From positions 1 to 41,683 of the forward strand of contig JALWRH010000104.1 of assembly GCA_026994195.1 (NCBI GenBank): a stretch of 41,683 bases of DNA, read 5' to 3'. A program made the translations under genes and the position numbers. Position 1 is the stretch's first letter. Every line of letters starts with the position of its first letter. Positions 25,011-31,651 of the stretch are shown here, piece by piece. The notes under the pieces were generated by a model. The model was given only the letters and a program-made list of their open reading frames with translations, was not told the origin of the DNA and did not search any database. This DNA is from Sedimenticola sp. (GTDB lineage Bacteria; Pseudomonadota; Gammaproteobacteria; Chromatiales; Chromatiaceae).

Positions 25011-25703
25011 AGAACGCCGGGTGGCCGCCTCGTAGGCATCCAGCACCTGCCCTGCTTTCCCCTGCATCTTGGAGACGCCCTTTTCTATCCACACGACCCG
25101 GTCGCAAAGGTCACGCATCATGCCGATGTTGTGGGACACCAGGATCACACTGCGGTTGGAACGGATGCGCCGGTGAATCTCATCAGAAGATTTTTTTCGG
25201 AAAGCCACGTCCCCCACGCCCAGCACTTCATCGATGAGAAGCACATCCGGGTCCGCCTGCATGGCAACGGAAAAACCCAGGCGGGCGCGCATTCCCGCAG
25301 AATAGCTGGCGACGGGTTCATCGATGAACTCCTCCAGCTCGGCAAAGGCCACCAGTTCTTCCATATGGGCTTCCAGACGGTTCTTCGGCGCCCCCAGCAA
25401 CATACCGGAAAGAATCGCATTCTCCCGACCGGTGAGCAAAGGCACAAACCCCACCTGCAGGGACAGCATGGACGCGCTCACACCGCTGTTGCGGATTTGT
25501 CCTTTGTCTGGCTCGATGATCCCGGCGATAACCCTTAGCAAGGTGGTCTTGCCCACCCCGTTGCGGCCAATGACCCCCAGGGTCTCGCCCTGGCGCAGGG
25601 TCAGTGACACATCCCGCAGCGCCCAGTAGGGTTCTCCCCGCCATGGACTGCGTCCCCGGCGGTAAGCCACTCCCACATTCTCCAGGGTCAACACCGGATT
25701 CAT
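25005..25703 (-). CDS. ABC-2 polysaccharide exporter, ATP-binding subunit (Wzt/KpsT-like)
   Basis: 232 residues from ATG 25703, which overlaps the permease stop (ATGA). Walker A GRNGVGKTT (46-54), Q-loop near LSLQVGF, signature YSAGMRARLGFSVA (~134-147), Walker B VLLIDEVLGVGD (~154-165) and the switch His in VSHNIG are intact. The insertion ahead of Walker A and the GVGD after Walker B are typical of the capsule/O-antigen/teichoic acid export ATPases. It lacks the C-terminal carbohydrate-binding domain of long Wzt proteins, so export would not depend on recognition of a modified chain end. The partner permease is upstream. Confidence 0.94.
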   Translation of the reverse strand: MNPVLTLENVGVAYRRGRSPWRGEPYWALRDVSLTLRQGETLGVIGRNGVGKTTLLRVIAGIIEPDKGQIRNSGVSASMLSLQVGFVPLLTGRENAILSGMLLGAPKNRLEAHMEELVAFAELEEFIDEPVASYSAGMRARLGFSVAMQADPDVLLIDEVLGVGDVAFRKKSSDEIHRRIRSNRSVILVSHNIGMMRDLCDRVVWIEKGVSKMQGKAGQVLDAYEAATRRSS

Positions 25704-26458
25704 GCCAACCTCGGATACAGGCGATCCCAGCGTTTCAGTAGGTACTGCCCCAGGGCCAGCATGGCCAGGGACAGTATCAGCACATAGGAGAGCTTGAGCA
25801 TATCCGGCCATTGACCATGCAGTAGCACATCCCGCCAGGCCTGGATGACATGAACCATGGGATTCAGGGACAACAACCAGGCCAGCCAACCATGCAACTG
25901 GCTCACATCGAAAAACACACCGGACAGAAAGAACATGAGCATGAGCACGTTGTTCATCAACAACTTCAGATCAGGCCACAAAGGCGTCAGGGCCGCAAAA
26001 GTCAGTCCCACACCGCTGATCAACAGCAACTGCAGGCCCAGCAGGGGCAGGACAGCCAGCCAGGACCAGGACAGGGGCAGGCCATAGATCAGCATGAAGG
26101 CCATGAGCAACACCAGGGTTACCAGGAACTTGACGCTGTTCTTCAAAATGACCACTGCGGGGAAAAACACTTTGGGCAGGTAAACCTGGGACATCAGCCC
26201 CTTGCCAGACATAATGGCCGTGAGGGACATACGTACCGAGGTATCAAACCATTTCCACGCCACCAGCCCGGTCAGCAACCAGGGGACGAAATTTTCACCG
26301 CCACGCTGCAGGGCCACCGCAAAGATGATGTAGAAAGCGCCCATGTAAAGCACCGGCTCCAGCACCCACCACAGCATCCCCATGTAGCCCCGTGCCGCTT
26401 CCATTTTCAGATCAGCACGGGTCTTGTACAGAATCAGCTGCCAGTAGTGGGGAGTCAT
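25700..26458 (-). CDS. ABC-2 polysaccharide exporter, permease subunit (Wzm/KpsM-like)
   Basis: 252 residues with six membrane spans and the ABC-2 pattern LYKTRADLKMEAARGYMG near the start, a W-L-L-G-L-VAWKWFD segment, SQVYLPKVFFP and the late NPMVHVIQAWRD. This is the membrane channel that carries lipid-linked polysaccharide across the inner membrane. It starts at ATG 26458, overlapping the upstream hydrolase gene stop by one base (TGATG), and ends overlapping the ATPase start. The three genes form one operon. Confidence 0.94.
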   Translation of the reverse strand: MTPHYWQLILYKTRADLKMEAARGYMGMLWWVLEPVLYMGAFYIIFAVALQRGGENFVPWLLTGLVAWKWFDTSVRMSLTAIMSGKGLMSQVYLPKVFFPAVVILKNSVKFLVTLVLLMAFMLIYGLPLSWSWLAVLPLLGLQLLLISGVGLTFAALTPLWPDLKLLMNNVLMLMFFLSGVFFDVSQLHGWLAWLLSLNPMVHVIQAWRDVLLHGQWPDMLKLSYVLILSLAMLALGQYLLKRWDRLYPRLA

Positions 26459-27276
26459 CAGGTTTTCCCCAGGCGGAAAAGCAGGGGCACTTCCAAAACC
26501 TTTTCATGGGAAATTCCATGCTCCCAGAGGCCATCTTCTCCCCAGCAGTCACCGTGATCGGCGCACAATACAATGGTCGATCCGGCGAAAGCATCCAGCA
26601 ACCCGGACAACTGCCCATCCACCCACTCCAGGGCCAGCACCTGGCGCCGCCGGGCTTCCCGGGCATCGTTGTGGTCCGAAAACGGAATGCAAGGGTTGTC
26701 TTCAGGCGACCAGGGAGCCCCTTCGAAATAATAGGGCACGTGGGTTTCTCCAATATTGAGAAAAACGAACACAGGCGCTCCCGCTTTTGCCGCCAGTTCC
26801 TGTTTCAGCCATGCAAGCTGACGCTGAAGGGACCAGGTATCGCCCGGATAGAAGAAGGATTGAAAATCACCAATCAGATTGCTGGCCGTATCTGTTTCAG
26901 GGTTGAACCAGCCAACGGCCCCCGTTCCCAGGGTTCCGTATCCCTTGCGGGCAAACCCATCGATGATATTTCTGCCGTGCAACAGAAAATGTTCTTTCCC
27001 CTGACCGGCAATGCCTCCATGGCTCATGCGAAAGATCTTGCCGTACTTGGGGTTTACGCCCGTCTGCCTGGAAGACGCATCTCCCGGGGTAAACCCCATG
27101 AACATCGCCATATGGGAAGAATAGGTGAAATTGCCGGGTGCCATAGCCCTGTGCAGATGGCCCAAAGACTTCATCAGCGGCACATGCGCCTGAACAAAAC
27201 TGTCGTACCGACAGGAGTCCAGCGTCAGCAAAAGCACCGAACGGGGAGACTGGGGAACATAATCGTGGCTGGGCAT
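26458..27276 (-). CDS. Alkaline-phosphatase-superfamily protein (sulfatase-like domain)
   Basis: 272 residues, no signal peptide or membrane span, so probably cytoplasmic. Superfamily metal-site motifs are present: LLTLDSCRYD (Asp20), NIGETHVPYY (177-179), CADHGD (Asp240, His241) and the H-G-I-S-H pair (253, 257). The usual sulfatase nucleophile motif C/S-x-P/A-x-R is absent; the matching place reads NFTYSSHM, with Thr51 a possible nucleophile as in phosphoethanolamine or phosphoglycerol transferases. So a phosphotransferase/phosphodiesterase, or another hydrolase, is as likely as a sulfatase. It heads the ABC exporter operon by one-base overlap, indicating a role in making or modifying the exported glycan. 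Confidence 0.82.
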   Translation of the reverse strand: MPSHDYVPQSPRSVLLLTLDSCRYDSFVQAHVPLMKSLGHLHRAMAPGNFTYSSHMAMFMGFTPGDASSRQTGVNPKYGKIFRMSHGGIAGQGKEHFLLHGRNIIDGFARKGYGTLGTGAVGWFNPETDTASNLIGDFQSFFYPGDTWSLQRQLAWLKQELAAKAGAPVFVFLNIGETHVPYYFEGAPWSPEDNPCIPFSDHNDAREARRRQVLALEWVDGQLSGLLDAFAGSTIVLCADHGDCWGEDGLWEHGISHEKVLEVPLLFRLGKT

Positions 27277-27320
27277 GGCTCAGCATACTACCAGATATTC
27301 AGCCTGTAATTAGGAACCTC

Positions 27321-27390
27321 AGGGGTCAGCGTCAAATCACGCGAAATCGTTGTGCCTGTGATACCGCGTCTTGATTTGACTCCGCCCCCT
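27321..27390. repeat. Imperfect inverted repeat of the GGGGTCAG..GTCAAATC type
   Basis: GGGGTCAGC-GTCAAATCA (from 27322) is matched by TTGATTTGAC-TCCGCCCC (to 27389), giving a stem with a 9-bp GTCAAATCA/TGATTTGAC core and GGGG/CCCC ends. Short repeats that look like this occur in many copies in gammaproteobacterial genomes and are linked to RAYT-type transposases. It lies between two same-strand genes. Copy number elsewhere cannot be judged from this window. Confidence 0.55.
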
Positions 27391-27400
27391 GGTAAGAAAG

Positions 27401-27436
27401 CTCAAAACAAATCAGCACTACCTCAACGAAGTACTG
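27401..27436 (-). terminator. Probable terminator after the parvulin isomerase gene
   Basis: On the minus strand, about 10 bp past the stop at 27447, CAGTACT and AGTGCTG (27430-27436 and 27413-27419) form a 7-bp stem with one G-T pair and a 10-nt loop, followed by ATTTTGTTTTG. Confidence 0.5.
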
Positions 27437-27446
27437 ACTTGGTCAT

Positions 27447-28355
27447 TCAGGGCTTTTTGAATACTATCGGCTTGGCCACAAAACTCTCAAAAGCCTTTTC
27501 ATCAACTTTGGCTTTCGGATCATTCTTCACCTTCAGCCAATAATCGATCTTGATGTCGTTTTCCGCCTTCTTGCGGGCGTCCTCAATCAGTTGTTTTTTC
27601 ACTTCTTCAAAAGGGCGCACGCTTGAATCTGTCTTGCTCTGCAGAAGAATAAGGTGCAGGCCATAGGAGGTTTTCACCGGTTGGCTGATATCTCCAGGCT
27701 TCATATGTTTGAGGGCTTTCTCAAAGGGAGGAACCATGCGGCCTTCTTCAAAACGGCCCAGGGAACCGCCCTTGGAAGCCGTACCCTCGTCCATGGAGTA
27801 TTTTTTTGCAGCCTCAGCGAAACTTATCTTGCCTTTGAGAATGTCTTCACGAAGGCTGTTCAGTTTCTCCAGTTGCTGCTTTTCGTCTTCACCATCTTTG
27901 ACGGTCAGGAGAATGTGCGACGCCTCGTATTTAGCCGGTGTCTTGAATTTGTCCTGCTGCGCAAGATACTGTTCTTCAGCCACGGCTTCATAATCAACAT
28001 CACTGCCAATCAACTTGTGCTGCACGTCTTCAATATCGGCCGTAGCCAGAAGATTCAGACGATAGTTCCACAGCTTCGCCTGCAGTACCGGATCTTTATC
28101 CAAGCCCTTTTTCAAAGCACGCTGAGCAGCGACTTTCACCATATAAGTACTGTCCATGATGTCACGGATCTTCTTGGGCTGAGTAAGCATCAGCTTGCGC
28201 ACGTCTTCCGGAATAGTCATCAATGCCTGACGCAGCTCCCCCAGGGTAAGATCGACTTCCGGCCCATCAATAAGCACTTTTCCGTCATCTTCCAGGGCAA
28301 AGGCAAAGCAAGGCAACAACATCAATGCAAAAACAAAAGACTTGAACATACTCAT
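27447..28355 (-). CDS. Periplasmic parvulin-type peptidyl-prolyl isomerase
   Basis: 302 residues. The signal peptide ends near CFAFA. A helical N-terminal region (to ~140) is followed by a complete parvulin domain: YEASHILLTVKDGE, ISFAEAAKKYSMDEGTASKGGSLGRF, MVPPFEKALKHMKPGDIS and PVKTSYGLHLILL. It catalyses proline cis-trans isomerisation and helps fold exported proteins. The layout resembles PrsA/SurA-like enzymes with one parvulin domain. The charged Lys-rich C-terminal tail is moderately long. Start ATG 28355 is used; ATG 28349 is equally possible. It is followed by a probable terminator and preceded by a secreted-protein gene that ends in its own terminator, so it is probably monocistronic. 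Confidence 0.93.
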   Translation of the reverse strand: MSMFKSFVFALMLLPCFAFALEDDGKVLIDGPEVDLTLGELRQALMTIPEDVRKLMLTQPKKIRDIMDSTYMVKVAAQRALKKGLDKDPVLQAKLWNYRLNLLATADIEDVQHKLIGSDVDYEAVAEEQYLAQQDKFKTPAKYEASHILLTVKDGEDEKQQLEKLNSLREDILKGKISFAEAAKKYSMDEGTASKGGSLGRFEEGRMVPPFEKALKHMKPGDISQPVKTSYGLHLILLQSKTDSSVRPFEEVKKQLIEDARKKAENDIKIDYWLKVKNDPKAKVDEKAFESFVAKPIVFKKP

Positions 28356-28409
28356 AGCTTAATTCGCACCATCACTTGTAGGTCAGACTAATATTGACCA
28401 CTGGAAGAA

Positions 28410-28454
28410 AAAACAGTGGACAAAGAACAGCTGCCGCTCTTTCGAGCGGCAGCT
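28410..28454 (-). terminator. Terminator after the Ig-like secreted protein gene
   Basis: A perfect 11-bp stem (28429-28439 and 28444-28454) with a 4-nt loop lies 26 bp past the stop codon at 28481; on the minus strand it is followed by GTTCTTTG and, further on, TTTTTTC inside a second small hairpin (28398-28403 with 28414-28419). Confidence 0.75.
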
Positions 28455-28480
28455 GGCACAATCAGAAAATCAGAAAGAGT

Positions 28481-29362
28481 TTACCAGACCAGCCAGTAAG
28501 TTCCCGCCTTGGCTCCGCTCACCCGGAAATAATAGGTTTTGGCCGGATCCAGCAGACAACGATAGCTCAGGCTCTCGGAATACCAGATCAAATAGCCTTC
28601 TTCCCGGTCCACCGTCAGAGTACAGGCAGTGGAAGCTGAGTCGGCGGCATAGTTGTCGCTCAGGGAAATCTTAATGGGCAGGCTGGAGGCAGTAACATAG
28701 CGCACTCCAATATTGGCTTCATAGGAAACGCGCTTACCCGGTGGAATGGTCCACACATGAGTGATGCCGGCATCGCGTGTAACATAGCGGATTTCCCCCC
28801 CCGTCTGGCTGATATCGAGATCAGGGGTCTTGCATTCGATGGTGCTTGAATTGACACAGGCGCCATTGGTATTGATGTCACCTTTATTGACTGTCACATT
28901 GACGGTCGCCGTCACCGAATTGGGGGCGGCACTGGAATCGGTCACCGTGTAGGTAAAACTGTCCGGAGTTCCATCAGCAGTGACGGTTCCCACAGGAGGC
29001 GCAAAATAGGTCACCTGGCCTCCGGACACGCTGGCGCTGGCACCGGTCAGGCCAGGCTGGGTAACAGACACAGTATAGGGCAACTGTACCGACACCCCGG
29101 TTGAAACATCCACAGAACCACTGGTGCCTTCTGTCACGGGAGCTATGGTGCGATTCACCACATTGGAAGGCGTGTCCCCGCCGCCTCCACTGCCACAGTT
29201 ACCATCAACAACCAAGGTAACCTGCCCCGGCGTACTGTCCAGGCTGGTGAGATTACCGCAATCGTTGCCATTCACTGTGACGCCCGTGGCTCCTGCGTAC
29301 TGAGGCAGCATGAGACTGCCAATCAAAGGAAGAGCACCAAGCAATGCTGACTTATAGTTCAT
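28481..29362 (-). CDS. Secreted beta-rich protein with cadherin/VCBS-like domain
   Basis: 293 residues, start ATG 29362 with AAGGTGT 7 nt upstream. The signal peptide ends near YAGA. A Gly-rich linker (residues ~57-62) precedes an immunoglobulin/cadherin-like domain ending in GTPDSFTYTVTDSSAAPNSVTATVNVTV, the typical closing strand of bacterial repeat domains. The C-terminal ~110 residues (GEIRYVTRDAG.., YLIWYSESLSYRC.., TYYFRVSGAKAGTYW) form a separate beta domain with a Cys pair that may be disulfide-linked. No enzyme motif is seen. It is probably a cell-surface or secreted binding protein and a possible type II secretion substrate. I do not recognise a named family. Confidence 0.8.
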   Translation of the reverse strand: MNYKSALLGALPLIGSLMLPQYAGATGVTVNGNDCGNLTSLDSTPGQVTLVVDGNCGSGGGGDTPSNVVNRTIAPVTEGTSGSVDVSTGVSVQLPYTVSVTQPGLTGASASVSGGQVTYFAPPVGTVTADGTPDSFTYTVTDSSAAPNSVTATVNVTVNKGDINTNGACVNSSTIECKTPDLDISQTGGEIRYVTRDAGITHVWTIPPGKRVSYEANIGVRYVTASSLPIKISLSDNYAADSASTACTLTVDREEGYLIWYSESLSYRCLLDPAKTYYFRVSGAKAGTYWLVW

Positions 29363-29469
29363 ACTTTACACCTTGTTTGAAGGGGGGAAACGGTAATTAC
29401 GCAGAATATTACCATAACTGACCGCCCAAACTGGGAAGAGTTCCACAATCTCCTCGGGAATCTTCAGGC

Positions 29470-29497
29470 AAAAAAAAGGGCTGCCGAAGCAGCCCTT
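29470..29497 (-). terminator. Strong terminator with UUCG tetraloop
   Basis: On the minus strand AAGGGCTGC-TTCG-GCAGCCCTT (29476-29497) forms a 9-bp stem with a C(UUCG)G loop, an exceptionally stable RNA tetraloop, followed by eight T (29470-29477). It lies 30 bp past the stop codon at 29527 and suggests a well-expressed upstream gene. Confidence 0.93.
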
Positions 29498-29526
29498 CTT
29501 TCGATCATTTATGATTTGATCTTAAC

Positions 29527-30945
29527 TTAGGCGCCTCCGCCGTTACCGCTACCAACGGTAAATGCGGGCTGACCCGTAATGCTACGCTCATAAGCGTGGT
29601 TCACAGCGGCGGCGTAAGAAGCACCTACACCCACGTTGCTGTTACCCAGCACAGTAGCCTTGAAGCCAATCACGGGCAGACCGTTGTAAACGGTGCCGTT
29701 GAGAGACGTCATAGTGTGAGCAGGCGCAGTGAAGCTGATCTTGCCCCAACCCGCAGTACCCGGCAATGCAGCATCGTTGAAGCGGGTAGTGGTGTTGGCT
29801 GCGCTGAACACGTTGGAGTTGTCGCCAAACTGGATGACGTTAGCTTCGTAGCACAGGCTCAGAGTCTGAGTCGGAGGAGGAGGAGAAACCAGAGAACCGG
29901 TTACTTCACGCTGTTGCTCTTCGCGATCCCACAAGGAAACGCCGATCTCTTCACAGGCCTTGCCGTCGCCGTCGGTGTCGCCGGCGAAGGTGTGGGTGAA
30001 GGGAGCGCGAGCGGTAGCGCCGTTCACATACAGGGTCTTGGTCGGGAAGGTCACGATCCAGGCCGTGCTTGCTTCAGTAGCAGTGTTGACGCTGTACTCG
30101 TTCATCAGGGAAGAAGCCATGAGAACAGCAGAAACGGCGTCTTCACCCGTAGCCCACGCATCCGCATATACGGAAACAGAACCGTTGGAGGAATCGCTGG
30201 TCATCACGACGCTGTTGGGGTTGGCATCCTGCCAGTCAGGACGCAAGCTGCCAGGTGCAACGTGCTGAGGGGTATCCAGGAAGTTTTCCAGAACGGTCGC
30301 AGGTACGGTTACTTCAGTACCGGACTGAACGTTGATGATACCCAGGGTACCCATCAGGCCGCCAGTAGGCTGGTCAACCGTGCTGTTGGCAGCCATGGTG
30401 CCGTTCAGCCATGCAGAACGGATAGCGCCGCAGTTGTCGGGAACACCGTTAGCGCCATGAACGTAGTCCTGCTTGCCATTGCCGTCGAGATCCATATCTA
30501 CGATACGGGCGATCTCGATAGCAGTGAAGTAACCTTCACGGGTACGCTCGATACCGGTGGGGCCGGAGTCACCGAACAACAGGTCAACGAAAGGCTGAGG
30601 ATTGACATCCATGGTGGTACAGCTGTTGTCAGGCGTAACTACCTGAGCACCACCAGCGGGATCGTCCTGGATCTTTGCAACCCAAACGTCGTAGGGAGAA
30701 AGATATACGTGGAAGTCGAGAACTTCCTGGGTGTTGTAGGCTTCACGGAAACGAACCTTGACAACCTTGCCTTCGTTAGTGGTGTTAACGATGGACAGCA
30801 GGGTCTCTTCGTTGCCCTGTACAGTGAAGTACGGGAATACCAGCACTTCACCGGTACCGTCAGTACTCAGGTTTACTGCCTGAGCAGAGCCAGCGCCGAG
30901 GGCTGCCAATACTGCCGCGGACAGAATTTTCTTTTTCATCTTCAT
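29527..30945 (-). CDS. Abundant-looking secreted surface protein, family unknown
   Basis: 472 residues. The signal peptide ends at GSAQA. The mature protein opens with TDGTGEVLVFPYFTVQGNEETLLSIVNTT, a pattern I associate with conserved hypothetical secreted proteins of sulfur-oxidising and related gammaproteobacteria (recollection, not searched). Two Asp/Gly loops (MDLDGNGKQD and GDTDGDGKACEE) look like calcium sites. A Pro-rich stretch, SPPPPTQT, divides it. The C-terminus is Gly-rich. The ribosome site AAGGAG is ideal, 9 nt before the ATG, and the stop is followed by a UUCG terminator, both signs of high expression. It could be an envelope or surface-layer component. Function unknown. Confidence 0.82.
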   Translation of the reverse strand: MKMKKKILSAAVLAALGAGSAQAVNLSTDGTGEVLVFPYFTVQGNEETLLSIVNTTNEGKVVKVRFREAYNTQEVLDFHVYLSPYDVWVAKIQDDPAGGAQVVTPDNSCTTMDVNPQPFVDLLFGDSGPTGIERTREGYFTAIEIARIVDMDLDGNGKQDYVHGANGVPDNCGAIRSAWLNGTMAANSTVDQPTGGLMGTLGIINVQSGTEVTVPATVLENFLDTPQHVAPGSLRPDWQDANPNSVVMTSDSSNGSVSVYADAWATGEDAVSAVLMASSLMNEYSVNTATEASTAWIVTFPTKTLYVNGATARAPFTHTFAGDTDGDGKACEEIGVSLWDREEQQREVTGSLVSPPPPTQTLSLCYEANVIQFGDNSNVFSAANTTTRFNDAALPGTAGWGKISFTAPAHTMTSLNGTVYNGLPVIGFKATVLGNSNVGVGASYAAAVNHAYERSITGQPAFTVGSGNGGGA

Positions 30946-30980
30946 CTAATGAAACTCCTTATTAATTGAAAGCTATTCAA

Positions 30981-30994
30981 CTATAGATCTATAG
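30981..30994. promoter_or_regulatory. 14-bp perfect palindrome upstream of the 472-residue secreted protein gene
   Basis: CTATAGATCTATAG is fully self-complementary, lies 35-50 bp ahead of the start codon, and is within the 217-bp spacer (30946-31162). It may be an operator overlapping the promoter region (a TTGTCA lies just upstream on the minus strand). I cannot assign a regulator. Confidence 0.35.
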
Positions 30995-31162
30995 GTGACA
31001 AAGCGATTTAGCGTTTTTGCATCCAGCCGCCACCAGGACTTGATGCAGCTAAAATGAACCATACCACACGAAAAACAACATAGCAAACTTTTTTGTCTCG
31101 TTTTTGTTATTCGTGCGACGTGTGATAATTTTACAACAACAGCCTTCATCAGGCAACACAAA

Positions 31163-31651
31163 CTACTTTTCCGCCAACCACCAGTCTCCTTGGGAAAAGA
31201 TCCACTTTTCCTTGAGCAGACTCTGGGTTTCACGGCCCCGCATGGCTTCGACGGCACCAATATAAATGTATGAAAGATCAATAGTTACCGTGCAAATCTT
31301 CTCTTCGCATTCCACATCTTTCACGCTGGCCGTCTTGCGCAGTATCGCTCCACTTTTCATGCGATTGGCGTAAACCGGCATGGGCTTGAGCTTGCGCGTG
31401 GCGGGGGGGAGGTAGGTATAGGCTTTCTCCCAATCCTGCGCTATCAATGCATTCATATGTTCCATTGCCCGCTGCTTTACCCGCTGTTCCTTGGTCTCTG
31501 TTGCAGACTGTGTCACATTTGCAACATTTTGTTTGATTTCTGCTTGCTTCCCATCTTTTTCGCTGCATCCAGCAGACAGGAAAACAGCCGCCCCTAGCAA
31601 AAACCCTAATACCCGACGTGCGTTATTCATGCTAAATTTCTCGATTGTCAT
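31163..31651 (-). CDS. Outer-membrane lipoprotein coupled to the type II secretin gene
   Basis: 162 residues. The start ATG 31651 overlaps the gspD stop (ATGA) and has AGGTGAT 7-8 nt upstream; a later ATG (31630) lacks a good site. The lipobox LSAGC gives lipidated Cys29 followed by Ser, predicting outer-membrane placement. The mature part is a charged helix (~40-60) and a small domain (MNALIAQDWEKAYTY, LPPATRKLKP) that resembles NTF2-like folds, with Cys115 and Cys120 able to form a disulfide. It is the last gene of the secretion operon. It might assist secretin targeting or assembly (pilotin-like) or be a secretion-linked envelope protein; no known pilotin family is recognised. Confidence 0.8.
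   Translation of the reverse strand: MTIEKFSMNNARRVLGFLLGAAVFLSAGCSEKDGKQAEIKQNVANVTQSATETKEQRVKQRAMEHMNALIAQDWEKAYTYLPPATRKLKPMPVYANRMKSGAILRKTASVKDVECEEKICTVTIDLSYIYIGAVEAMRGRETQSLLKEKWIFSQGDWWLAEK

Noticed and set aside
27321-27390. Possible CRISPR or IS end
   Set aside because: Only one inverted repeat with no direct repeats, no target duplication and no transposase; kept only as a REP-like hairpin.
29596-30969. 457-residue plus-strand frame opposite the 472-residue secreted protein
   Set aside because: The minus-strand gene has signal peptide, ribosome site and terminator; the plus frame has none.
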